Positions 18,145 to 25,992 of a stretch of 64,000 nucleotides of DNA are shown in pieces; the stretch's first letter is position 1; each line of letters opens with the position of its first letter. The translations under genes were made by a program, and so were the position numbers. The notes below the pieces were generated by a model. The model was not told where the DNA came from. It worked only from the letters and a program-made list of their open reading frames with translations, and did not search any database. The stretch is from Cytobacillus luteolus (GTDB taxonomy: Bacteria; Bacillota; Bacilli; Bacillales; Bacillaceae_L), in the NCBI RefSeq assembly GCF_017873715.1, contig NZ_JAGGKM010000001.1, positions 682,001 to 746,000 of the forward strand, written 5' to 3'.

Positions 18145-19872
18145 ATGAAGTGTAGAAATATTCTAATTAGCCTTTTAATGATAAGTGTTCTATTAGTTAG
18201 CGGTTGCAGTGTATTACCTGAACCAGGAAGTTTGATTCAACCACCTAAGTCACCTAATGCCTCTTTTAACAAGCAAGGTGAAGATAAGAATACGATTATA
18301 CAATCATTCCTACCACCAGGAGCAAGTCTTATTACTCCATCCCAACCTACAGGGGGAACAGCAATTCAAACCATTGATATTAACTTTGACGGTATTGATG
18401 AAATGGTTGTTTCGTATAAACATAAAGGAACTCCTGGAGAGGTCGGGGTTATGCTTTTAATGCAGAAGGATAAGGATTGGGAGATACAGTGGAGAACAGA
18501 AGGCTTAGGTTATGATATTAGCCATGCAAGTTTTGCGGACTTGACAGGAGACTTAATGCCAGAGTTATTAATTGGATGGACGATTGGGGCATCGGCTGGG
18601 AATAATCTAGATATCTATCAATGGAAGGATAAAACGTTAGAAAAAATTGCTGGAACAGCCTATCATAAGCTTGATGTTTTTACGAAAGATCATGACAAAC
18701 AAGCACGTTTAGCAGTATGGCAAAAGGATACAGGAGAAGCATATTCTGTTGATGTGTTGAAGTATGATAATGGCAAACTAATAGCTGATCCTGCCTCATA
18801 TCCACAGTATTTTCCATGGGTAGTAGATTATTATAAAGACCGATTGATTGAAATGCCAGATGCACCGTTTTATTGGTATTATCACGCCGATGCACACTTA
18901 AAGTCGCTGCAATATGAGGAGGCACTTGATTCAATTGAAAAAGGAATGGCGCTTCCAAATGGCTACCCTGCCAAAGGAGAATTTGAAGAATTGAAAAAGC
19001 AGGTTGTAGAGGCAATGGGTAACGACGGGAATTATTATAAAGGGATGACTCATACGGACTCTTACTTTGATTATACCTTGAAGTTTCCTGCTTCTTGGGA
19101 AGGTAAGGTTATCGTTGAGGAACTACTTGAACGTGTTTTTGGAGATACACCAGCTATGATTATTCGCCACTCGAAGGGTGAGGATCATGTAGGAGGAGCA
19201 CTTTTTACTGTACATGTGTTCCAAGAGGATTATTGGAAGTCAGAGCTTGAAGGGAATACAACACATCAACTATTAATGATTGAAAATGGATTGGCGTTTA
19301 CAGGATTAAAAAATTCAGCAAACCCTTATCCTTTTGGTACTGACGAGCATAAAGAATTTATTGAGATGAGTAAGGAAATAGACCGTGTGTTTACTAGCTT
19401 TACTCTTCCAAAAGGTCAGATTATAAAGCATGAAGACAAGTTAGTCATTCAGTCAATTATTGAGGCACGGTCCCGTTTTCAATATGTTATGAATGGTGGA
19501 GAGCAAGAAGGAGAGCTAAAAACGTTTATGAAAGATGGAGTGGAGTATCGATATGTAAGTAAAGATATCGGTACGAAAGAGGAGCTCATTGCTTTTTTAG
19601 AAAAGACTTTTACTCCTAAGGTTGCAAAAGACTTTTGGAATCAGTCAGGGTATATTGTGCATAATGGAAAAGTCGCTCAGCCTAATGCGGATGGTGGTTC
19701 GTTATTGAACTGGGAAAAAGCAAGGATGAAACTTAGTAGAGAAACAGAAAATGTAAAGGAGTACGAATGTGTCGTTCCGCTTGGAGGAATGCCGCAACAT
19801 GAGGTAATTACAGTCGTGTTTAAAAAGACAGATACCGGTTGGAAAATCGACCGTTCTCCTTTTGGAATGTAA
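18145..19872 (+). CDS. Lipoprotein with VCBS-like region and IseA-like C-terminus
   Basis: 575 aa from the ATG after TTGGAGGA. Signal peptide with lipobox LLVSGC (Cys21). The next ~130 residues include DINFDGIDEMVVSY and FADLTGDLMPELLIG, short repeats of FG-GAP/VCBS type. A helical TPR-like stretch (HLKSLQYEEALDSIEKGM) and a middle beta domain follow. The last ~140 residues (from about KLVIQSIIEARS, with YVMNGGEQ, YRYVSKDIGTKEEL and PNADGGSLLNW) resemble IseA/YoeB, the secreted inhibitor of DL-endopeptidase autolysins. The downstream position after a two-component system and a WalR-type box suggests an envelope role. IseA assignment is from memory of the family and needs a profile search. Confidence 0.7.
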   Translation: MKCRNILISLLMISVLLVSGCSVLPEPGSLIQPPKSPNASFNKQGEDKNTIIQSFLPPGASLITPSQPTGGTAIQTIDINFDGIDEMVVSYKHKGTPGEVGVMLLMQKDKDWEIQWRTEGLGYDISHASFADLTGDLMPELLIGWTIGASAGNNLDIYQWKDKTLEKIAGTAYHKLDVFTKDHDKQARLAVWQKDTGEAYSVDVLKYDNGKLIADPASYPQYFPWVVDYYKDRLIEMPDAPFYWYYHADAHLKSLQYEEALDSIEKGMALPNGYPAKGEFEELKKQVVEAMGNDGNYYKGMTHTDSYFDYTLKFPASWEGKVIVEELLERVFGDTPAMIIRHSKGEDHVGGALFTVHVFQEDYWKSELEGNTTHQLLMIENGLAFTGLKNSANPYPFGTDEHKEFIEMSKEIDRVFTSFTLPKGQIIKHEDKLVIQSIIEARSRFQYVMNGGEQEGELKTFMKDGVEYRYVSKDIGTKEELIAFLEKTFTPKVAKDFWNQSGYIVHNGKVAQPNADGGSLLNWEKARMKLSRETENVKEYECVVPLGGMPQHEVITVVFKKTDTGWKIDRSPFGM

Positions 19873-19878
19873 GTTTTT

Positions 19879-19912
19879 AAGGCCAATGCGTGACCTGCGT
19901 GTTGGTCTTTTT
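19879..19912 (+). terminator. Terminator after the lipoprotein
   Basis: AAGGCCAA...TTGGTCTT stem with T run shortly after the stop codon. Confidence 0.7.
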
Positions 19913-19993
19913 CGTGTAAAGTGATTAGAGGGATAGGCAAGTTGAATGGAGAATACTATGTAATAGTAAGTTATGAGAGGGAGCGGTGTTAAT

Positions 19994-20023
19994 GTGATAC
20001 TTCCCTATGAATCTAAAGTTTAA
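19994..20023 (+). CDS. Putative nine-codon leader peptide before the MFS gene
   Basis: GTG-initiated frame MILPYESKV, 10 nt after GAGAGGGAG. The bases coding for Leu-Pro-Tyr (TCCCTAT, 20002-20008) can pair with ATAGGGA (20025-20031), which contains the ribosome binding site of the exporter. This is the layout of translational attenuators of erm and cat genes. Confidence 0.45.
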   Translation: MILPYESKV

Positions 20024-20031
20024 AATAGGGA
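20002..20031 (+). promoter_or_regulatory. Hairpin sequestering the MFS ribosome binding site
   Basis: TCCCTAT (20002-20008) and ATAGGGA (20025-20031) form a 7-bp stem that hides AGGGAG, the only good ribosome binding site for the ATG at 20042. Confidence 0.55.
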
Positions 20032-20041
20032 GTTTTTTAAA

Positions 20042-21265
20042 ATGGCTTTATGGAAAGATAGAAGATTTATGTTTTTATGGGTTGGACAATTGGCTTCGAT
20101 CTTTGGGAGTCGTTTTAGTGAATTTGCAATTCCATTAATTGTGTTGGGGTTGACAGGATCTCCTTGGCAAGCAGGACTGGTGGCTGTATGTTCTCAGGTG
20201 GCTCCACTGTTATTATCGATTCCGGCAGGGGCATGGGTCGAGGGTAGGTCCAAAAGACAAGTGGCCATTATGTCTGAAGGAGTTCGTGTTATTGTGATGG
20301 CAGGTCTTGTGCTTGCAGTGATCTTTGAAGTGGTGACAGTATGGGTTTTAGCTGGTACCCTGCTTGTGATGGGAGCAGCTGGTGTGTTTTTTCGAATTGC
20401 GTTTCAGTCAATGGTGCCTGGGATTGTTGGACGTGCAAGACTCGTGCAGGCTCATAACTATTTTGAAGGAGCGGATGCCATTAGTACGTTGACCGGACCG
20501 GCACTGGCTGGAGTTGTGTTTACTGTGCTCGGTATGGCGATGACATTGGCTGTTGATATGATGAGTTTTTTAATTTCTCTTGTTGGTTTATTGTTGATTC
20601 GGTTTGACGAGAGTAAAGGGATTAAGGAAGAGGGAAAAAGTAAGTCAACGTTAAAAGGAGTAAAGGATGGATTACGATACTTGATTGGAAGTAAAGTCCA
20701 ACGTTTTGTGACAGCAAATCAATTGTTATTGAATTTTACAACGACTGCAGTTGTGTTAACTGTCATTGTGTTTGCTAAGCAAACCCTAGTGTTGAATCCT
20801 GTGGAAATAGGATTATTACTTTCAGCAGCGGGTGTAGGAAATGTTGTTGGCGTGTTTTTGTTAAGTCGAGTGAGTCATTTACCATGGGGCTATTTATTTG
20901 GAGGCATTATGTTCGTTTCTGGGGTAGGAGTTGGCTTAATGGTGTTTTCTGAAACATTTGTTGCAGCAGCTATTGGGATGTTCTTATTTGATGGGGCTCT
21001 TTCAATGGGATTCGTCGTGAATGGGTCGGCACGTCAAGCGATTACACCAGACCACTTTTTAGCTCGTGTGGGGAGTGGTGGTATTTTGCTAAGTGGTTTG
21101 GCAGCGATTTTGGGGAGTTTATTTGCTGGTGGAATATCGGAGTTTGTGAGTCCTCAGGTAGCATTGGCAGGTTGTAGTATCTTATTGGTTGTTGGTGCAG
21201 TTGTTTCTGTTCGGTTGAAAGAAGTTAGTGTGCCACTGGATCAGGTTGAGCCAGTTGAGTTATAG
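20042..21265 (+). CDS. MFS-type exporter (MFS_3 group)
   Basis: 407 aa with about 12 membrane helices. Starts LWKDRRFMFLWVGQLASIFG; the loop 2-3 motif reads PAGAWVEGRSKRQ. Similar in layout to macrolide (Mef) and enterobactin exporters, so proton-driven drug or metabolite efflux is likely. Expression is probably controlled by the leader peptide and hairpin just upstream. Codons here are richer in G than in neighbours (many GTG, TTG, GGA), which may point to a different history. The exported compound is unknown. Confidence 0.85.
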   Translation: MALWKDRRFMFLWVGQLASIFGSRFSEFAIPLIVLGLTGSPWQAGLVAVCSQVAPLLLSIPAGAWVEGRSKRQVAIMSEGVRVIVMAGLVLAVIFEVVTVWVLAGTLLVMGAAGVFFRIAFQSMVPGIVGRARLVQAHNYFEGADAISTLTGPALAGVVFTVLGMAMTLAVDMMSFLISLVGLLLIRFDESKGIKEEGKSKSTLKGVKDGLRYLIGSKVQRFVTANQLLLNFTTTAVVLTVIVFAKQTLVLNPVEIGLLLSAAGVGNVVGVFLLSRVSHLPWGYLFGGIMFVSGVGVGLMVFSETFVAAAIGMFLFDGALSMGFVVNGSARQAITPDHFLARVGSGGILLSGLAAILGSLFAGGISEFVSPQVALAGCSILLVVGAVVSVRLKEVSVPLDQVEPVEL

Positions 21266-21274
21266 AGAAATAAG

Positions 21275-21311
21275 AGGAGCACGCAGAGTAATGTCTGTGT
21301 GCTCCTTTTTT
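21275..21311. terminator. Bidirectional terminator
   Basis: GGAGCACGCAGA/TCTGTGTGCTCC stem and T run between the convergent MFS and ampS genes. Confidence 0.8.
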
Positions 21312-21316
21312 AGTAT

Positions 21317-22549
21317 TTAAAATGCCCAGCTTCCGTTACGGAATAAAGGTTCAACTGTACCATCAGCTGTAATGCCGTCGATATCCATTTCAGCAGAGCC
21401 AACCATGAAGTCAACGTGTGTGATACTTGAGTTTGCACCGTTTTTAGCAAGGTCTTCTTTTGACATTGTTTTTCCGCCTTCAATACAGAAAGCATAAGCA
21501 TTTCCGATTGCAAAGTGGTTTGATGCATTCTCATCAAATAATGTGTTGAAGAAAATGATATTTGTGTTTGAAATTGGTGAATTGTGTGGTACTAGAGCTA
21601 CTTCACCTAAGTAGTGAGAGCCTTCGTCCGTTTCTACTAAACGTTTTAATGTGTCTTCACCAGCTTCAGCTTTCACATCAATGATACGACCATTTTCAAA
21701 AGTAAGTGTGAAGTTTTCAATTAAGTTACCACCATAGCTTAAAGGCTTAGAGCTTGTAACAACACCGTTTACACCGTCTTTTTGAGGTGTTGTGAACACT
21801 TCTTCAGTTGGCATATTTGCTACGAATGGTACGCCTTGCTCGTTTTGGCCGCCGCCACCGATCCAGATGTGTTTTTCTGGTAAGTCTACTTTTAGATCCG
21901 TACCAGGAGCTTTGTAGTGAAGCGTTTTGTATTTTTTATTGTTTAAGTAATCTACTTTACTATGTAATGTTGCGTTATGCTCTCTCCATGCTTGAACTGG
22001 GTCTTCTAGGTCAGAGCGAGTAGCTTGGAAAATAGCATCCCAAAGTTTGTTTGTTTGTTCTTCTTCAGTAAGGTCAGGGAATACTTTAGCAGCCCATTCT
22101 TTTGAAGGAACCGCAATAACACACCAGCTAATTTTATCTGCTTGTGCGTAGCTACGGTATTTTTCCATTGCTTGCCCTGCCGCTTTTTGTGCTGCTGCAA
22201 TGCGGTTAGGATCTACACCTTTTAGTAAGTCTGGGTTTGAAGCTACGATTGATAAGAATGCTGCACCACCTTCAGCCATCTCTTCAAAGCCTTTTGCTTT
22301 CCATACTGGGTATTCGTTGAAAGCTTCGTCTGGCGCTAGGTCAAATTTCGTGCGAGTCAGCTCATCATCGTTCCACTCCACATGCACGTTTTTTGCACCA
22401 GCTTCATATGCACTCTTCGCCACTTTGCGAACAAAGTCAGCCGTTGAGATTGGGGCATTAACCACGAGTGTTTGCCCTTTTTGAATATTAACACCTACAC
22501 GAACCGCAAGATCCGCGTACTTTTCAAGGTTTTGAATAAAAGTTGTCAT
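21317..22549 (-). CDS. ampS: Aminopeptidase AmpS (M29 family)
   Basis: 410 aa, the usual length of the thermophilic-aminopeptidase (M29) family of dimetal exopeptidases. The C-terminal half holds the metal site: Glu in MPTEEVFTTP, Glu in GEVALV near GSHYLG, His and Tyr in SNHFAIGNAY, and His/Asp in THVDFMVGS. Removes N-terminal residues from peptides in the cytoplasm. AAAGGAGCCA precedes the ATG on the minus strand. In B. subtilis ampS lies near ykpA; here the two are 16 kb apart. Monocistronic. Confidence 0.94.
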   Translation of the reverse strand: MTTFIQNLEKYADLAVRVGVNIQKGQTLVVNAPISTADFVRKVAKSAYEAGAKNVHVEWNDDELTRTKFDLAPDEAFNEYPVWKAKGFEEMAEGGAAFLSIVASNPDLLKGVDPNRIAAAQKAAGQAMEKYRSYAQADKISWCVIAVPSKEWAAKVFPDLTEEEQTNKLWDAIFQATRSDLEDPVQAWREHNATLHSKVDYLNNKKYKTLHYKAPGTDLKVDLPEKHIWIGGGGQNEQGVPFVANMPTEEVFTTPQKDGVNGVVTSSKPLSYGGNLIENFTLTFENGRIIDVKAEAGEDTLKRLVETDEGSHYLGEVALVPHNSPISNTNIIFFNTLFDENASNHFAIGNAYAFCIEGGKTMSKEDLAKNGANSSITHVDFMVGSAEMDIDGITADGTVEPLFRNGSWAF

Positions 22550-22675
22550 ACATTGGCTCCTTTGTTTGTAAGAATTTTCACCCTACTATTGTACCATTTG
22601 TTTGGGGGGAGGGGAATGAGGGATTGGTGTGGGGGATGTTTGTGTGTTCGTTATTATGATTCTTTGTTCTTAAGA

Positions 22676-22786
22676 AAGTATTTTTGGTGTTTGTGAAAGT
22701 ATTTTACTTATTTTGTTAAGTATTTTTGCAAAATGGAAAGTATTTCTCACGTTTTGTTAAGTATTTAGTGATTATGAGAAAATATT
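22676..22786 (+). repeat. Array of six 21-bp-phased AAGTATT elements, left of NERD gene
   Basis: Cores start at 22676, 22697, 22718, 22738, 22759 and 22780 (last one AAATATT), steps 21, 21, 20, 21, 21. Each core is preceded by GAA/GGA or GTT (GAAAGTATT or GTTAAGTATT); the remaining ~12 nt differ in every unit. It occupies the gap between ampS and the NERD gene. Confidence 0.85.
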
Positions 22787-22894
22787 GGTATATATTACCA
22801 ATATATATTTTGAATTTATTACCCTAGTACACTTTTTAAGAAGGAAAATGATAGATTTATATAGAAATCAATAAAAAAGGAGGAATGGTATCCA

Positions 22895-23881
22895 TTGTCA
22901 ATCAACAAAATAGAAAAGTCGCTTAAAATTCGTAAATTAGAAGCCATAGTAAGGAGAGTTTCACCTAGTTTTCCAACGATGCCTCAAATCGAGGAAGAAT
23001 TGTCTATCAGTTTGGCTGGCCAGAGAGGAGAACAATCGATTGACTACTTTTTGAATTTTTTAGATTTGAAGAAATATCATCTTTTATTCCGTGGTGCTAG
23101 GCTAGAGTATGTTGAGGGAATATATTTTCAATTGGATACACCAATTATATCAAGTCGTTATTTCTTAAATATAGAAGTTAAAAATCTATCAGGGGAGTTA
23201 TTTTTTGATCAGGATTTTGATCAGTTACTTCAAAAGAGAAATGATGGAACTGTAAAACCCTATATAAGTCCAGTATCACAAGTTAAAAGACATGAACTAC
23301 AATTAAGGTATTGGTTAAAGAAACACAAATTTCCTGAGACTCCTATTGTATCACTCGTTGTTATAACTAACCCCAACGCAATTATTAAAACTGCACCAGA
23401 GCATATTAAAACCGTTCAAAAATATGTAATCCACTCTGCTAACCTCCCTTTTAAAATTGAAGCAACTGAGAAATTGTTTACAAAGGATAGTTTAACAGGC
23501 TCTCAAATTACAAAACTCTCAAAGCTCTTTAAAAAACTGAATACCCCTCTTATACCTGATTACCTACAGAGATTTGCTATCAAACAATCAGATATAGTAA
23601 CAGGTGTACATTGTCAAAAATGCAATACACTCCCTCTACCTAGAATACGAGGAGGATGGTACTGCAACAAGTGTAATGTTAAAAGTACTAATGCCCATAT
23701 TGAGTCACTTGTTGATTATTACTTTTTAGTAGGTGAGATAATATCAAACAGAGAATTTAGAGAGTTTTTAAACATTGAAAGTATCGTCACTTCCAGTAAG
23801 TTATTAGCTTCTCTAAATTTACCCTCCTTAGGTACCTTTAAGGACAAAGTCTATAATCTTAAACCACTAATTTTGAGGTAA
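22895..23881 (+). CDS. NERD-domain nuclease-like protein with zinc ribbon
   Basis: 328 aa. TTG start about 11 nt after AAGGAGG. N-terminal NERD (nuclease-related) domain, about residues 30-160: GQRGEQSIDYFL, then YFQLD and LNIEVKNLSGEL give the Glu, Asp and E-x-K set of a PD-(D/E)XK-like fold. The C-terminal part has a zinc-ribbon-like CQKCNTLPLPRIRGGWYCNKC (Cys pairs 18 residues apart). NERD proteins are widespread in Bacillaceae, and their role, perhaps nucleic-acid processing or defence, is not established. Uniquely here, the gene is flanked by two arrays of the same 21-bp-phased AAGTATT element. Confidence 0.82.
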   Translation: MSINKIEKSLKIRKLEAIVRRVSPSFPTMPQIEEELSISLAGQRGEQSIDYFLNFLDLKKYHLLFRGARLEYVEGIYFQLDTPIISSRYFLNIEVKNLSGELFFDQDFDQLLQKRNDGTVKPYISPVSQVKRHELQLRYWLKKHKFPETPIVSLVVITNPNAIIKTAPEHIKTVQKYVIHSANLPFKIEATEKLFTKDSLTGSQITKLSKLFKKLNTPLIPDYLQRFAIKQSDIVTGVHCQKCNTLPLPRIRGGWYCNKCNVKSTNAHIESLVDYYFLVGEIISNREFREFLNIESIVTSSKLLASLNLPSLGTFKDKVYNLKPLILR

Positions 23882-23894
23882 ATGTATTAATATT

Positions 23895-24006
23895 AAGTAT
23901 TTTATTAAATGTGGAAAGTATTTTACCAAGAATAGAAAGTATTATATCTTCTAAGGAAAGTATTTATATCCAAAAGGAAAGTATTAAACCCGGAAAAGAA
24001 AGTATT
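23895..24006 (+). repeat. Array of six exactly 21-bp-phased GAAAGTATT elements, right of NERD gene
   Basis: AAGTATT starts at 23895, 23916, 23937, 23958, 23979 and 24000, an invariant 21-bp period. The core extends to GGAAAGTATT or AGAAAGTATT; the other ~11 nt of each unit are all different. Begins 14 nt after the NERD stop codon. Confidence 0.9.
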
Positions 24007-24120
24007 ACTAAAAAATTCCAAACAGACTCGCATATTTCCCCTCTAAACAATCAAATCACTAGCAAATCCCCCCACCCCACATTATAATCATTCTATAAAT
24101 CTACCTTCGGAGGCAAAATC

Positions 24121-24564
24121 ATGCTCATTAAATGGCTTTTCCCAATCTTAGCGTTATTAGGTGGGGTGGCAGTGGCAATTCAAGCGACCATAAATGGGGG
24201 ATTAGGTAAAAAAGTGGGTACATTGGAAGGATCCCTTGTTTCGTTTGCAATCGGCACTCTCGCCTTGCTGTTTATTGTAATCTTCTTTGGAAAGGGGAAC
24301 CTAACGGCAGTCACGACGATACCCAAATGGCAGTTAACTGGCGGGTTGCTTGGTGCATTCTATGTGTTCGTAGCCGTGCTCGTGGTTCCAAGAGTGGGTG
24401 TTGCAACTACCTTAACAGCCGTAATTGTGGGGCAGCTAGTTATGAGTGCCGTCATCGATCACTTCGGACTATTCGGCAGTAAACAAATCCCGTTTGATTG
24501 CAAAAGAGCTTTAGCATTAGTTCTGCTCGTGTGCTCACTATTTTTATTTTATAAAAAAGTGTGA
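24121..24564 (+). CDS. DMT-superfamily transporter, YdcZ/DUF606 type
   Basis: 147 aa with five hydrophobic helices, the usual half-size EamA-like unit of the DUF606 family. It begins with a GGVAVAIQATINGGLGK segment and contains WQLTGGLLGAFYVF and VGVATTLTAVIVGQL, which are family hallmarks. CGGAGG precedes the ATG. Members probably work as homo- or hetero-dimers; here only one copy is present. The substrate is unknown. Confidence 0.85.
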   Translation: MLIKWLFPILALLGGVAVAIQATINGGLGKKVGTLEGSLVSFAIGTLALLFIVIFFGKGNLTAVTTIPKWQLTGGLLGAFYVFVAVLVVPRVGVATTLTAVIVGQLVMSAVIDHFGLFGSKQIPFDCKRALALVLLVCSLFLFYKKV

Positions 24565-24598
24565 AGAAATCACTGATTCAAGGTGATTTCTTTTTTTT
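24565..24598 (+). terminator. Terminator after the DUF606 gene
   Basis: AGAAATCAC/GTGATTTCT stem followed by eight T, directly after the stop codon. Confidence 0.85.
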
Positions 24599-24611
24599 AC
24601 CCAAAAGACCA

Positions 24612-24675
24612 TTGACAATTAAATGGAAAGGGATTATTGTATTAAGTGTACTAGTTAGTGTAATACACATAATAC
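24612..24675 (+). promoter_or_regulatory. Promoter and operator of the Ytr-like operon
   Basis: TTGACA (24612-24617), 17 bp, TATTGT (24635-24640). Overlapping and following the -10 are GTATTA (24639-24644) and its complement TAATAC (24661-24666), with GTGTACTAG and GTGTAATACAC between and after, and a third TAATAC at 24670. This fits an operator for the YtrA-type GntR repressor encoded 45 nt downstream. Confidence 0.55.
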
Positions 24676-24719
24676 AATCATACATAAGCCAAAAAGCTGA
24701 AAGGAGGCTAAAACAAACT

Positions 24720-25130
24720 ATGTATTTTAATTTAGATGAGCGTAGTAATACTCCAATTTGGGAGCAAATTGTGAATCAGGCGAAAGAGATGATTCTAAAA
24801 GGGATCCTCCAACCGAATGATAAACTCATGTCTGTTCGTGAATTAAGTTCGACTTTACTAGTAAATCCAAATACGGTGAGTAAGGCCTATCAAGAATTAG
24901 AAAGACAGGGCATCATTGTGACACGCAGAGGAAAAGGGACGTTCGTATCGGAGAATATCTCTACAAAACCTGATGAAGAAAGGATCGAAACAATGAAACA
25001 ATCACTGAAAACTTTAATTGTAGAAGCTTCCTACTTAGGAATTGATAAGGATACATTTTTATCATGGGTACAAACGTATTTAGACGAGTTAGGGGGAGGA
25101 AAAGATGCTAACGGTAAGGAATCTGAGTAA
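24720..25130 (+). CDS. GntR-family repressor, YtrA subfamily
   Basis: 136 aa. The winged-helix domain (PIWEQIVNQAKEMILKGIL, SVRELSSTLLVNPNTVSKAY, RRGKGTFV) is followed by only ~55 residues, typical of the YtrA subfamily, which lacks a large ligand domain and sits in front of ABC transporter genes. AAAGGAGG lies 12 nt before the chosen ATG; a longer frame upstream would run through the promoter. The stop overlaps the ABC ATPase gene by 26 nt, so the operon is tightly coupled. Confidence 0.88.
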   Translation: MYFNLDERSNTPIWEQIVNQAKEMILKGILQPNDKLMSVRELSSTLLVNPNTVSKAYQELERQGIIVTRRGKGTFVSENISTKPDEERIETMKQSLKTLIVEASYLGIDKDTFLSWVQTYLDELGGGKDANGKESE

Positions 25131-25992
25131 AACCATTGAGGGGAAAAAAGTCCTTGATGACATTACTTTTACAATTGGAAAAGGTTCCATTGTTGGCCTT
25201 GTTGGTAGAAATGGTGTCGGTAAAACGACATTACTAAGGACACTTGTTGGAATTCTTGATCCAGAACAAGGTGAAGTTTTATATGAAGAAGAAAATATAG
25301 CAGTTAAACCTGAAGTAAAGCGTTCAATTGCTTATGTTCCTGATTCAACGGCCACGTTCAATGGATATAGTGTGAAGGAGTTAGTCCGTTTATATAAAGC
25401 CATTTATCCGGAGTTCCAGGAAGATTTTTTTTACAGTCATATGAAAGAATTTAAGTTGCCTACAAATCGAAAAGTAAGAACCTTTTCAAAAGGGATGAAG
25501 GCATTAATGTTCATCATATTAGCCATTTCCACAAAGGCAAAATTAATTATACTTGATGAGCCGACAAATGGTCTTGATGCAATTATCAAACGTCAGGTCC
25601 TTCAATTATTAATCGGTGAGGTTTCTGAAAGCGAGCTTTCAATCTTAATCTCCACTCATCATTTAGATGAGTTAGAGAAAATTGCTGATACAATCATGAT
25701 GATGAAAGAAGGAAAAATTGAATCTATTATTACGATGGACAACGCGAAGGAGCACTTTAAAAAGGTTCAGGTCGTATTTAAAGGGGACTATCCAGAGGAG
25801 CTTGGACAACTTCAAAATATTGTACGAATCAATCAGATTGGTCGAGTTCATACCCTTCTTATTAAAGGCGACACAGAGAACACAATGAATCAGCTAAACA
25901 CATACCAGCCAATCTTATTTGAAGAATTACCGATGACATTAGAGGATATGTTCATTTCGGCGTTAGGAGGGGATGACCGTGAAGGGCACTAA
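25105..25992 (+). CDS. ABC transporter ATP-binding protein, YtrB-like
   Basis: 295 aa. Walker A GRNGVGKT, signature region TFSKGMKALMF (SKG instead of SGG, common in this group), Walker B LIILDEPTNGLD and the H-loop STHH. The C-terminal ~80 residues form an extension. With the upstream GntR gene and downstream permease it forms a ytr-like operon; in B. subtilis ytr is induced by cell-wall antibiotics and affects envelope and competence. Confidence 0.88.
   Translation: MLTVRNLSKTIEGKKVLDDITFTIGKGSIVGLVGRNGVGKTTLLRTLVGILDPEQGEVLYEEENIAVKPEVKRSIAYVPDSTATFNGYSVKELVRLYKAIYPEFQEDFFYSHMKEFKLPTNRKVRTFSKGMKALMFIILAISTKAKLIILDEPTNGLDAIIKRQVLQLLIGEVSESELSILISTHHLDELEKIADTIMMMKEGKIESIITMDNAKEHFKKVQVVFKGDYPEELGQLQNIVRINQIGRVHTLLIKGDTENTMNQLNTYQPILFEELPMTLEDMFISALGGDDREGH

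Noticed and set aside
22676-24006. CRISPR array
   Set aside because: The conserved part is only 9-10 nt, units are 21 bp with ~11-nt filler, and no cas gene is present.
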